From Neisseria sp. DTU_2020_1000833_1_SI_GRL_NUU_006 (GTDB lineage Bacteria > Pseudomonadota > Gammaproteobacteria > Burkholderiales > Neisseriaceae), in contig CP135593.1 of NCBI GenBank assembly GCA_032388755.1, positions 496,001-560,000 of the forward strand: a DNA stretch of 64,000 bases, read 5' to 3'. Each line of letters starts with the position of its first letter. The stretch's first letter is position 1. The notes beneath the pieces were generated by a model. That model had not been told where the DNA came from, ran no database searches, and saw only the letters and a program-made list of their open reading frames with translations. Position numbers and translations under genes: made by a program. Below are positions 37,207 through 45,443 of the stretch, piece by piece.

Positions 37207-38472
37207 ATGAACACACCCAAACGCCGCCAAACCCATCAAGTACAAATCGATCATCTCACCGTCGGTTCGGATGCCCCCGTTGTCGTGCAATCGATGACCA
37301 ATACCGACACCGCAGATGCTAAAGCAACCGCCCTGCAAGTCAAAGAATTGAGCGATGCAGGCTCAGAAATGGTGCGCATTACCGTCAACAGCCCGGAAGC
37401 CGCCTCCAAAGTTGCCGAAATCCGCCAACGTTTGGACGACATGGGTTACACCACCCCGCTGATTGGCGACTTCCATTTCAATGGCGAACGTCTGTTGGCA
37501 GAATTTCCCGAGTGCGGCAAAGCCTTGTCCAAATACCGCATCAACCCCGGCAATGTCGGCAAAGGCGCAAAAGGTGATGAAAAATTTGCCTATATGATTC
37601 GGACTGCCGCCGAAAACGACAAAGCCGTCCGTATCGGCGTCAACTGGGGTTCGCTTGACCAAAGCCTCGCCAAGCGCATGATGGATGCCAATCTGGCGTC
37701 CTCATCGCCCAAACCGCCTGAAGAAATCATGAAAGAAGCCTTGATTATTTCGGCGTTGGAATCTGCTGAAAAAGCCGTCCGATTAGGTTTGCCTGAAAAC
37801 AAAATCATCTTGTCGTGCAAGGTCAGCTCCGTTCAAGATTTGATTCAGGTTTACCGCGAGCTGGGCAGCCGCTGCCAATATCCGCTCCACTTAGGCTTGA
37901 CGGAAGCAGGTATGGGCAGCAAAGGCATTGTCGCTTCGACTGCCGCCTTGGCCGTACTGCTTCAAGAAGGCATCGGCGACACTATCCGCATTTCCCTGAC
38001 CCCCGAACCCGACAGCTCGCGCACGCAGGAAGTCATCGTCGGTCAGGAAATTCTACAAACCATGGGACTGCGCTCGTTTACCCCCATGGTTACCGCCTGC
38101 CCGGGCTGCGGACGCACCACCAGCACAGTCTTCCAAGAGCTTGCCCAAGATGTACAAAATTACCTTCGCCAAAAAATGACCGTATGGCGCACCCTTTACC
38201 CCGGTGTAGAATCTTTAAACGTTGCCGTAATGGGCTGCGTCGTTAACGGACCGGGCGAAAGCAAACTGGCAGACATCGGCATCAGCCTGCCCGGAACCGG
38301 CGAAACCCCTGTTGCCCCGGTTTATGTTGACGGAGAACGCAAAGTGACTTTAAAAGGCGACAATATCGCAGCCGAATTCTTAGAGATTGTCGAAGAATAC
38401 GTCAAAACCAATTATTGCGAAGGCGGTGTAAAACGCGGTCAAAACCGTATTATCCCGATACAGTCAGCTTGA
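37207..38472 (+). CDS. ispG: 4-hydroxy-3-methylbut-2-enyl diphosphate synthase
   Basis: IspG (GcpE) acts in the MEP pathway of isoprenoid synthesis using a 4Fe-4S cluster. The 421 residues contain the TIM-barrel start QSMTNTDTADAKATALQV and the cluster ligands in TACPGCGRTT and VMGCVVNGPGE. It follows the rodZ-like gene by two bases. This operon order is conserved in beta- and gammaproteobacteria. Confidence 0.98.
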   Translation: MNTPKRRQTHQVQIDHLTVGSDAPVVVQSMTNTDTADAKATALQVKELSDAGSEMVRITVNSPEAASKVAEIRQRLDDMGYTTPLIGDFHFNGERLLAEFPECGKALSKYRINPGNVGKGAKGDEKFAYMIRTAAENDKAVRIGVNWGSLDQSLAKRMMDANLASSSPKPPEEIMKEALIISALESAEKAVRLGLPENKIILSCKVSSVQDLIQVYRELGSRCQYPLHLGLTEAGMGSKGIVASTAALAVLLQEGIGDTIRISLTPEPDSSRTQEVIVGQEILQTMGLRSFTPMVTACPGCGRTTSTVFQELAQDVQNYLRQKMTVWRTLYPGVESLNVAVMGCVVNGPGESKLADIGISLPGTGETPVAPVYVDGERKVTLKGDNIAAEFLEIVEEYVKTNYCEGGVKRGQNRIIPIQSA

Positions 38473-38482
38473 TAGGAATGAA

Positions 38483-38517
38483 TAAAGGTCGTCTGAAAAA
38501 CATTCAGACGACCTTTT
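38483..38517. terminator. DUS-pair terminator after ispG
   Basis: AAAGGTCGTCTGAAAA pairs with TTCAGACGACCTTTT just after the operon. The next 200 bases up to the nirV-like gene show no gene. Confidence 0.85.
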
Positions 38518-38727
38518 GGTTTGCCGGTATATTTATTAATGAAAATTACGAAGAGGTAGAGGAACAGACCAGTTGCTTGGAATATTCAGCCCGTTAGAAA
38601 CTTGGTCATGCTAAATTTGTTAGGCACGAGGAGGTTTTGTCCATTCGCTATTTTCAAATTAACCTAAAACTCAAAAAAAAGGCGATACCTTTCAGTACCG
38701 CCAAAGCTGCTTTGGTGATGAAACCTG

Positions 38728-39483
38728 TTATTTCGAGGCGCAACGGAAGCCTAGGTTGTGCAGGACGTATTTCGATTGCAGGCTGGTGCGAATGCCGTAG
38801 CGCAGGAAGGCGGCGTAATTTGATGGGTCACTGGAGCCTACGGATGCGCCGCTGCAAAACATTTGCGTATCGGCATTGCCTGACGAGAGCAGGCTGCTGT
38901 TGAAGTCTTCCGTCCATTCCCAAATCAGGCCGTGCATATCGTAAATGCCCCAGTAGTTGGGTTTGCTTTTGCCGACATCGCGCAAGCCGTTTCTGCCGCC
39001 GTCTGCATACCAGTCAAGAATGGTACGGTTGTATCCGGGTTCGGCAGAACCGTTTTTCTGTGTGGCGGAGGCCAGTCCGGCAAATTCCCATTGGTCTATG
39101 GTCGGCAGGCGTTTGCCTTGCGCAGTACAGTAGGCATTGGCGGCAAACCAAGATACGTTGGTTACCGGATGTTTCAGTTCGTTGGGTTTGGGTGCGTAGC
39201 TGTTGCTGCCGGTTTTAACCCAGTGTTTGAGGTAGGCAGGCTCGGCTTGTTTGGAGCTGACTTTGCCTTTTTGCCACTGCGGGTGTTTTTTGACAAACTC
39301 TGCAAATTCGGCATTGGTAACGGGATATTTGTCGATTTGGAAGGGTTTGACTTTAATGAGGCTTGTTTCTTTCTTCAGATAGAGCGGGCGGTAGCTGCCG
39401 CCTTCAACTTTTGCCATTTCGGCCGCCGCTGCACTGCCGCTTGCGACAAGGGTAAAGAAGGCGAGGAGTGGTATGAGTTTCAT
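38728..39483 (-). CDS. Formylglycine-generating-enzyme-like protein (NirV-like)
   Basis: The start at 39483 gives 251 residues with a signal peptide (MKLIPLLAFFTLVASGSAAA, cut near AAA-EM). The rest is a FGE-sulfatase domain: PVTNAEFAEFVKKHP, HPVTNVSWFAANAYC, RLPTIDQWEFAG, WEWTEDFNS and GFRCASK. Exported FGE-like proteins next to copper nitrite reductase genes are named NirV and are thought to help mature NirK. It lies downstream of aniA on the same strand, separated by a Correia element. Catalytic Cys pairs of true FGE are not evident. Confidence 0.8.
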   Translation of the reverse strand: MKLIPLLAFFTLVASGSAAAAEMAKVEGGSYRPLYLKKETSLIKVKPFQIDKYPVTNAEFAEFVKKHPQWQKGKVSSKQAEPAYLKHWVKTGSNSYAPKPNELKHPVTNVSWFAANAYCTAQGKRLPTIDQWEFAGLASATQKNGSAEPGYNRTILDWYADGGRNGLRDVGKSKPNYWGIYDMHGLIWEWTEDFNSSLLSSGNADTQMFCSGASVGSSDPSNYAAFLRYGIRTSLQSKYVLHNLGFRCASK

Positions 39484-39596
39484 AACGGGCTTTCTCATCT
39501 GAATACGGAGTATTAGGCTCTGATTATATAGCGAAACCGGATAAAAATCCTTAAAAGCCGTCTGATTATTGTGCTTTGGGCTTGTCGGTTCGTGCA

Positions 39597-39753
39597 TATA
39601 GTGGATTAACTTTAAACCAGTACGACGTTGCCTCGCCTTAGCTCAAAGAGAACGATTCTCTAAGGTGCTGAAGCACCAAGTGAATCGGTTCCGTGCTATC
39701 TGTACTGTCTGCGGCTTCGTCGCCTTGTCCTGATTTAAATTTAATCCACTATA
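39597..39753. repeat. Correia element (CREE), full-length form
   Basis: The 157-bp element is bounded by TATAGTGGATTAACTTTAAA and its inverse, in the opposite orientation to the copy at 32343. It separates aniA from the nirV-like gene and may uncouple or re-drive the latter's transcription. Confidence 0.95.
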
Positions 39754-39761
39754 CTTGAAAC

Positions 39762-39807
39762 TGGTTTTTCAGACGACCTTCGATACTTGATAGGTCGTCT
39801 GAAAAAC
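39762..39807. repeat. Inverted DUS pair downstream of aniA
   Basis: GGTTTTTCAGACGACCTT and its near-inverse AGGTCGTCTGAAAAACC are separated by ten bases. With the adjacent hairpin at 39832-39879 it closes the aniA unit. Confidence 0.7.
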
Positions 39808-39831
39808 CAATCTTTCGATTGGTTGTGGAAG

Positions 39832-39879
39832 AAAGCCACTGTTGTCCTTGCATCAGCCGGAACAGCAGTGGCTTTTTTC
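39832..39879. terminator. aniA terminator hairpin
   Basis: AAAGCCACTG pairs with CAGTGGCTTT around a 25-base loop, with A and T runs at the outer sides. It lies 25 bases beyond the aniA stop. Confidence 0.7.
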
Positions 39880-39903
39880 TGTCTCTACGCCGAGATGACT
39901 GGA

Positions 39904-41112
39904 TTAGTAGCCGCCTTTACCTGCAGATGCTGCGGAAGCAGGCGCTGCTGCGGAAGATGCAGGGGCAGCCGGAGCTGAAGCGGCAGGGGCTGAAGCCGCA
40001 CCGCTACCTGCATAGGCTTTGTCTTCCAGTTTTTTGGTCATGATTTCAGGGTTCTCTGCGCCCTCTACTTTCAATTGACCCAAAGCACCTTTGTTGAACG
40101 CACGGAAGAGAGAGTGGTCAACCACAGTGTAGCTGCCCGGGATGTCGGCTTTAAATTCGATAATCGCTGCACCACCGGCAGGAATCAGGGTACTTTGTAC
40201 GTTTTCGTTGATCAGTTTGCCAGCTTCTACGTAAACTTTGTCGAAGATCTCACCGATAACGTGGAAGGAAGATACCAAGTTAGGACCACCGTTACCAACG
40301 TACATACGAACGGTTTCACCAGCTTTAGCTTTCAGAGCGTTGTCGCCGGCGATAGAACCTACGTGACCGTTAAATACAACGTATTCAGGTTGTTCTGCGA
40401 TGGCTTTGTCCATATCGAACGGTTGCAGGCCTTGCGCACCTTTTTTGCCTTTAGTGTAGAAGTCACCTTGTACGATGTAGAACTCTTTGTCCACTTTAGG
40501 CAGGCCTTCTTTAGGTTCAACCAAAATCAGACCGTACATACCGTTGGCGATGTGCATACCGACAGGGGCAACGGCACAGTGATAGATGTACAGACCGGGT
40601 TGCAGGGCTTTGAAGCTGAATGTAGAAGTACGACCCGGAGCAGTGAAGCTGGCTTCTGCACCACCGCCTTGACCGGTAGCAGCGTGGAAGTCAACATTGT
40701 GCGGTACGGTAGAAGACGGGTTGTTAGAGAATTCGACTTCTACGGTGTCACCTTCGCGTACGCGGATCATGCGGCCCGGAACGTCGCCGTCAAATGTCCA
40801 GTAGTGGTATTCCACGCCATCGTCCATTTTCATGGTTTTTTCAATGGTTTCCATTTTGACGCGTACGCGTGCAGGATGGTCGCGGTCGATGGCAGGCGGA
40901 ACTTCAGGAGCGTGGGTGGTTACCGCGTCGATAACAGGCAGATCGGCTGCAGGCGTTTCGGCAGCAGCTTGAGCACCGGAAGCAGGAGCCTCGGAAGCTG
41001 CAGGAGCGGAAGCGGAAGCGGTTTGCTCGGCAGGTTTTTGGGCGGCTTGTTCGCCACAAGCGGCTAAAGCAAAAACTGAAGCAATGATTGCAGCTAAAGC
41101 TTGGCGTTTCAT
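39904..41112 (-). CDS. aniA: Copper-containing nitrite reductase AniA (NirK)
   Basis: AniA reduces nitrite to nitric oxide on the outer membrane surface during oxygen limitation. The start at 41112 is preferred because AAGGA stands at proper distance; the ATG three codons earlier is too close. A lipoprotein signal (SVFALAACG) is followed by a low-complexity Ala/Pro-rich region. Two cupredoxin domains come next, with type 1 and type 2 copper ligands in MIRVREGDTVE, VDFHAATGQGG and LYIYHCAVAPVGMH. The C-terminus is Ala/Pro/Ser-rich. The 402 residues are slightly long because of the two tails. Confidence 0.97.
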   Translation of the reverse strand: MKRQALAAIIASVFALAACGEQAAQKPAEQTASASAPAASEAPASGAQAAAETPAADLPVIDAVTTHAPEVPPAIDRDHPARVRVKMETIEKTMKMDDGVEYHYWTFDGDVPGRMIRVREGDTVEVEFSNNPSSTVPHNVDFHAATGQGGGAEASFTAPGRTSTFSFKALQPGLYIYHCAVAPVGMHIANGMYGLILVEPKEGLPKVDKEFYIVQGDFYTKGKKGAQGLQPFDMDKAIAEQPEYVVFNGHVGSIAGDNALKAKAGETVRMYVGNGGPNLVSSFHVIGEIFDKVYVEAGKLINENVQSTLIPAGGAAIIEFKADIPGSYTVVDHSLFRAFNKGALGQLKVEGAENPEIMTKKLEDKAYAGSGAASAPAASAPAAPASSAAAPASAASAGKGGY

Positions 41113-41254
41113 AGTTGTCATTTCCTTTAGTTAATTATCTAAGAAGGTTAGGGTAAATTCTCAAACTCTGTTATCTGCGGCATACCGCTTTTGGCACTTT
41201 CTGAACGTCTATATCCGTCTCGTCTGAAAGGCATCTCTTGTGAACTTTTGTAGG

Positions 41255-41296
41255 ATTATGTAGGCGGATTCGCTGTCATATCTTGACTTAAGTCAA
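41255..41296 (-). promoter_or_regulatory. FNR-dependent aniA promoter
   Basis: TTGACTTAAGTCAA (41283-41296) is a perfect palindrome of FNR type. On the minus strand the likely -10 box CATAAT lies at 41260-41255. This places the palindrome centre about 41.5 bases before the expected transcription start, the class II FNR position. No good -35 box is needed in this arrangement. It explains induction of aniA without oxygen. Confidence 0.8.
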
Positions 41297-41505
41297 TTAA
41301 TTCATTGAATATGAACCTTTAGCGCCATTCTTAATACTTAATGATTAGTCAAAACTACATCAAATCATCTATTATTATTCACATGTTTTATCCAATTCTT
41401 CGCAAAAATGATTTTGAATTTTGAGAATAAGAATTATTATTGACTATATACCTGTTTTTTAAAGATTGTTGTTAAGAGAATATTTCTTTTGCCTGAAAAG
41501 AGTGC

Positions 41506-41535
41506 TACAATCTTTAACATTCATATAGTATGAAT
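41506..41535 (+). promoter_or_regulatory. norB promoter with overlapping operator palindrome
   Basis: A -10-like TACAAT (41506-41511) is followed by the perfect dyad ATTCATATAGTATGAAT (41519-41535), which would cover the transcription start. The dyad is a good candidate operator for the nitric-oxide-sensing repressor NsrR, known to control norB in Neisseria. The match to NsrR is an inference from position and symmetry, not from a verified consensus. Confidence 0.55.
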
Positions 41536-41575
41536 TTATAAGCAACCACTTTTTACCAAAATAAGGAGTTCTGAA

Positions 41576-43831
41576 ATGGGACAGTACAAGAAGCTATGGT
41601 ATACGCTGTTTGCCGTCTTGGCAGTCTGCTTCACCATACTTGGCTACATGGGCAGCGAGGTTTATAAAAAAGCCCCGCCTTACCCTGAGAAAGTCGTTTC
41701 GGTATCAGGCAAGCAGCTGATGACCAAAGACGATATTTTGGCAGGTCAATCAGCCTGGCAAACTACAGGCGGTATGGAAGTCGGTTCCGTATTGGGACAC
41801 GGCGCATATCAAGCTCCGGACTGGACTGCCGACTGGCTGCACCGCGAGCTGGCCGCATGGTTGGATTTGACCGCGCAAGAGGCTTACGGCAAAAAATTCG
41901 ACGAGATCTCTCCTGAAGAACAAGCCGTGTTGAAAACCCGCCTTGCCGACGAATACCGTAATCAAAGCCGTATCAAGGAAGACGGCAGCGTCGTCATCAG
42001 CGATACCCGTGCCAAAGCCATTGAGAGCATTCTGCCTTACTACCACGGAGTATACGGCGATGATCCCGCCCTTCAGACGACCCGCGAACACTTCGCAATG
42101 AAAAACAACACATTGCCAAGTAAAGAAGCGCGTGAAAAACTGTTCAACTTCTTCTTCTGGACTTCGTGGTCTGCTTCGACCAACCGTCCTGACGAAACTT
42201 TCACCTACACCAACAACTGGCCGCACGAGCCTCTGATCAACAACGTGCCGACTACTGAAAACTACATGTGGTCGTTTACTAGTATAGTCTTGCTGGTGAT
42301 GGGTATCGGCTTTTTGATGTGGGGTTACTCCTTCCTGACCAAGCACGAAGTTGTGGAAGTTCCGACTGAAGATCCGATTTCCAAAATTCAACTGACTCCT
42401 TCCCAAAAAGCACTGGGCAAATACGTCTTTTTGACAGTCGCCCTGTTTGTGGTGCAAGTGCTGCTGGGCGGCCTGACCGCGCACTATACCGTCGAAGGTC
42501 AAGGTTTCTACGGCATAGACGAAGCACTGGGCTTCGAAATGTCCGACTGGTTCCCTTACGCATTGACCCGTACTTGGCACATCCAATCCGCCATCTTCTG
42601 GATTGCAACCGGCTTCCTGACGGCAGGTCTGTTCTTGGCTCCGATTGTTAACGGCGGCAAAGATCCCAAGTTCCAACGCGAAGGCGTAAACCTGCTCTAC
42701 ATCGCTCTGTTTATCGTCGTGGGCGGTTCTTACGCAGGCAACTTCCTCGCCCTGACGCACGTCATTCCGCCCGAGGTGAACTTCTGGTTCGGACACCAAG
42801 GTTACGAATATCTCGATTTGGGCCGTTTCTGGCAACTCCTGCTGATGGTCGGCCTGCTGTTGTGGCTTTTCCTGATGCTGCGCTGCACGGTATCTGCCTT
42901 TAAAGAAAAAGGTGTGGATAAAAACCTGTTGGCGATGTTTGTATCCTCAGTGGTAGGTGTCGGTGTGTTCTACGCGCCCGGTCTCTTCTACGGCGAGAAA
43001 TCTCCGATTGCCGTCATGGAATATTGGCGCTGGTGGGTAGTTCACCTGTGGGTAGAAGGCTTCTTCGAAGTGTTTGCTACCGCAGCCTTTGCCTTCATTT
43101 TCTACAACATGGGTTTTGTCCGCCGCAGTACCGCTACCGCATCTACTCTGGCTGCCGGTGCTATTTATATGTTGGGCGGCGTGCCGGGTACGCTGCACCA
43201 CCTGTACTTCACAGGTTCTACTTCAGCCTCTATGGCAATCGGCGCCTGCTTCTCCGCGTTGGAAGTCGTACCGCTGGTGTTGCTGGGTCGCGAAGCCTAC
43301 GAGCATTGGTCTTACCAGCACAATTCCGACTGGGCGAAACGCCTGCGTTGGCCGCTGATGTGCTTTGTAGCAGTTGCCTTCTGGAACATGATCGGTGCCG
43401 GCGTATTCGGCTTCCTGATTAACCCGCCGATTTCCCTGTTCTACATCCAAGGCCTGAACACTACCGCAGTCCACGCACACGCAGCCTTGTTCGGTGTGTA
43501 CGGCTTCTTGGCACTGGGCTTCGTATTGCTGGTTGCCCGCTACCTGAAACCAAACGCACAATTCGACGAAAAAGTGATGACTTGGGGCTTCTGGCTGCTC
43601 AACGGCGGTTTGGTCGGCATGATTGCCGTCAGCCTGCTGCCGGTCGGCGCCATCCAAGCACATGCGGCCATCACTCATGGTCTGTGGTATGCCCGTAGCG
43701 AAGAGTTCCTGCAAATGGAAATCCTCGACACCCTGCGCTGGGTACGTACGGCAGCTGACTTGATCTTCATCGGCGGTGCAATCTGCGTAGCCATCCAAGC
43801 AACCAAAATCGTATTCAGCCGCGATAAATAA
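41576..43831 (+). CDS. norB: Quinol-dependent nitric oxide reductase (qNor)
   Basis: NorB reduces nitric oxide to nitrous oxide with electrons from quinol, detoxifying the product of AniA. The 751 residues include the extra N-terminal quinol-binding part (about 1-215) found in the single-subunit form. About twelve membrane helices of the haem-copper oxidase fold follow, with LTRTWHIQSAIFWIA, WVVHLWVEGFFEVFA and TAVHAHAALFGVYGF supplying haem and non-haem iron ligands. AAGGAG stands before the start. It is divergent from aniA. Confidence 0.98.
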   Translation: MGQYKKLWYTLFAVLAVCFTILGYMGSEVYKKAPPYPEKVVSVSGKQLMTKDDILAGQSAWQTTGGMEVGSVLGHGAYQAPDWTADWLHRELAAWLDLTAQEAYGKKFDEISPEEQAVLKTRLADEYRNQSRIKEDGSVVISDTRAKAIESILPYYHGVYGDDPALQTTREHFAMKNNTLPSKEAREKLFNFFFWTSWSASTNRPDETFTYTNNWPHEPLINNVPTTENYMWSFTSIVLLVMGIGFLMWGYSFLTKHEVVEVPTEDPISKIQLTPSQKALGKYVFLTVALFVVQVLLGGLTAHYTVEGQGFYGIDEALGFEMSDWFPYALTRTWHIQSAIFWIATGFLTAGLFLAPIVNGGKDPKFQREGVNLLYIALFIVVGGSYAGNFLALTHVIPPEVNFWFGHQGYEYLDLGRFWQLLLMVGLLLWLFLMLRCTVSAFKEKGVDKNLLAMFVSSVVGVGVFYAPGLFYGEKSPIAVMEYWRWWVVHLWVEGFFEVFATAAFAFIFYNMGFVRRSTATASTLAAGAIYMLGGVPGTLHHLYFTGSTSASMAIGACFSALEVVPLVLLGREAYEHWSYQHNSDWAKRLRWPLMCFVAVAFWNMIGAGVFGFLINPPISLFYIQGLNTTAVHAHAALFGVYGFLALGFVLLVARYLKPNAQFDEKVMTWGFWLLNGGLVGMIAVSLLPVGAIQAHAAITHGLWYARSEEFLQMEILDTLRWVRTAADLIFIGGAICVAIQATKIVFSRDK

Positions 43832-43854
43832 ATCCTAGCTTGAATACCCCCTGC

Positions 43855-43888
43855 AAAAGGTCGTCTGAAAGTTCCAGACGACCTTTTC
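43855..43888. terminator. DUS-pair terminator after norB
   Basis: AAAAGGTCGTCTGAAA pairs with CCAGACGACCTTTT with a small loop and follows the norB stop by 24 bases. Confidence 0.85.
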
Positions 43889-43973
43889 TTTTGGAAGATA
43901 GAAGAAACTTAATGGGGAGTTGCCTGAAAGGGGTAGGGCAGCTTAGCTTGGTCCATGCTCGCTTACGCCTTAT

Positions 43974-44080
43974 TATAGTGGATTAAATTTAAATCAGGAC
44001 AAGGCGACGAAGCCGCAGACAGTACAGATAGTACGGCAAGGCGAGGCAACGCCGTACTGGTTTAAAGTTAATCCACTATA
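43974..44080. repeat. Correia element (CREE), short form
   Basis: The 107-bp element is bounded by TATAGTGGATTAA and its inverse and lacks the internal segment of the 157-bp copies. Its right end provides the last codons and the stop of the phage-type gene to its right on the minus strand. Confidence 0.95.
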
Positions 44081-45315
44081 TCAAACATCGGAGCCATGCC
44101 GTTGATGTATTGGGTTTGCTGAATCTGCTCGTCGCTGGCAAACATTCGGTCAAACACGCTGCGGACTTCGTCGGTCAATTCTACGTTCAGGTTTTTCAGG
44201 GATTGATACACCTGCTTCAGCCATGAACGGAAACGGCGGAATACCCCGCGCAATTCTTCGCTTGGTGCTTTACCCTCGTACAGGTAGGCTTCGAAACCGC
44301 GCGCCCATTTCTCGTGATTCTCGCGCTGCTCGTCCAGACTCATTGCGTCCCATGCGGCAAGGTCTTTCACGCCGAACCAATCTAAGGTCGTCTGAACGTC
44401 GGACAGGAATTGCCGTTCCTGCCCGGTCAGGTTCTCGGCAGGCTTGGCGGTCAGGTCGCGGGCGATGCGGGTATTCGTCTCAAGGAAGAAATGCCCCAGT
44501 TCGTGGACGAATGTAGAAGCGTCGGCGTTTTTCAACAGGGCAATCAGGTTATGCTCACGGCTGAACATTCCACGGTCTGCGCCGCCTTGATACAGTATGT
44601 CTTGATTGGCGTCGGCGTTGGGGGTAGAATTTGAGTTGTGGGATATGCCCCCTTCCGCTTCGGGCGTTAGGTTTGATAGGGACACGGCGTGTTGTAACAC
44701 GTCTTGGGCATTAGCCGATTGGGGATACTTCCACATAGAAACGGTGCGTAAATCGCGCCGTTTTTTGCTACTGTCGGCAAGATACACAATCAACCCATCG
44801 TCAAACTGTTTTGCAAATGCAAAGCGTCTGTTGTTTGTTCCTTTGATTGGCTCACTGGCTATTGCGTCATAATTTGAAACAATATCAGTGATTCGGCTTA
44901 TGTCTTCGCCTGTGATGGCAATCTGTCCGCGCTTCGCTTCGCTTTCTGCGTTTCCATGGTTGTTTTTGATGTGTTCAATCGCGCTTTGATTTACAGATAC
45001 AGAATAGCCCGATGTTTCGGGAAATTGTTCTTCCAATCGGGTATTGCGAGTATTCCAAAACACGGCCTCTGCTTTATTGTTTCCGTTCCATAAATCCGCT
45101 GCGTCCTGCGGGTTTTCGCTATGCACCCATCCGCGCGGCGGGTTGCTTGCCAACGCCTGATTCAATACGCCGTCGTCAATCAGGCTTTCTCCGACCACGT
45201 TTAAACCGCCGTATGCCGCATCAAAATCACGGATTCCCATATTCAGACGACCTGCAAGGGCTTCAACGGCGCGGGCGTACAGCGTCGCATTGGCTTCAGC
45301 CTGCGTCTTGTTCAT
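44068..45315 (-). CDS. Orphan phage-type nuclease/metallopeptidase protein, 3' end truncated by CREE
   Basis: The 415-residue frame starts with a helical segment (TQAEANATLYARAVEALAGR). About 105-200 resembles the Barnase/EndoU/ColicinE5/RelE-like nuclease fold found in phage-encoded polyvalent proteins (VNQSAIEHIKNNHG, ISRITDIVSNYDAI, GLIVYLADSSKKRRDL). HELGH at 271-275 is a zinc-peptidase motif, followed by charged helices. The ending D-I-V-D-stop comes mostly from the Correia element, so the protein is cut. Such domains occur in MuF-like or other phage toxins injected with virions. No other phage gene lies beside it, and the N-terminus may also be missing. Confidence 0.7.
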   Translation of the reverse strand: MNKTQAEANATLYARAVEALAGRLNMGIRDFDAAYGGLNVVGESLIDDGVLNQALASNPPRGWVHSENPQDAADLWNGNNKAEAVFWNTRNTRLEEQFPETSGYSVSVNQSAIEHIKNNHGNAESEAKRGQIAITGEDISRITDIVSNYDAIASEPIKGTNNRRFAFAKQFDDGLIVYLADSSKKRRDLRTVSMWKYPQSANAQDVLQHAVSLSNLTPEAEGGISHNSNSTPNADANQDILYQGGADRGMFSREHNLIALLKNADASTFVHELGHFFLETNTRIARDLTAKPAENLTGQERQFLSDVQTTLDWFGVKDLAAWDAMSLDEQRENHEKWARGFEAYLYEGKAPSEELRGVFRRFRSWLKQVYQSLKNLNVELTDEVRSVFDRMFASDEQIQQTQYINGMAPMFDIVD

Positions 45316-45380
45316 TATTTGTTTTTATTCCATAAACGTTTGGTGAGGATTTTCTCTGCCGATTGTTGTACGTTAATAGA

Positions 45381-45424
45381 AAAAGGTCGTCTGAAACTTG
45401 GATTTCAAGTTTCAGACGACCTTT
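45381..45424. terminator. DUS-pair terminator after hpuB
   Basis: AAAAGGTCGTCTGAAACTTG and CAAGTTTCAGACGACCTTT form a near-perfect hairpin beyond the hpuB stop. Confidence 0.85.
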
Positions 45425-45443
45425 CTTGTTACTTCAAACGCTT

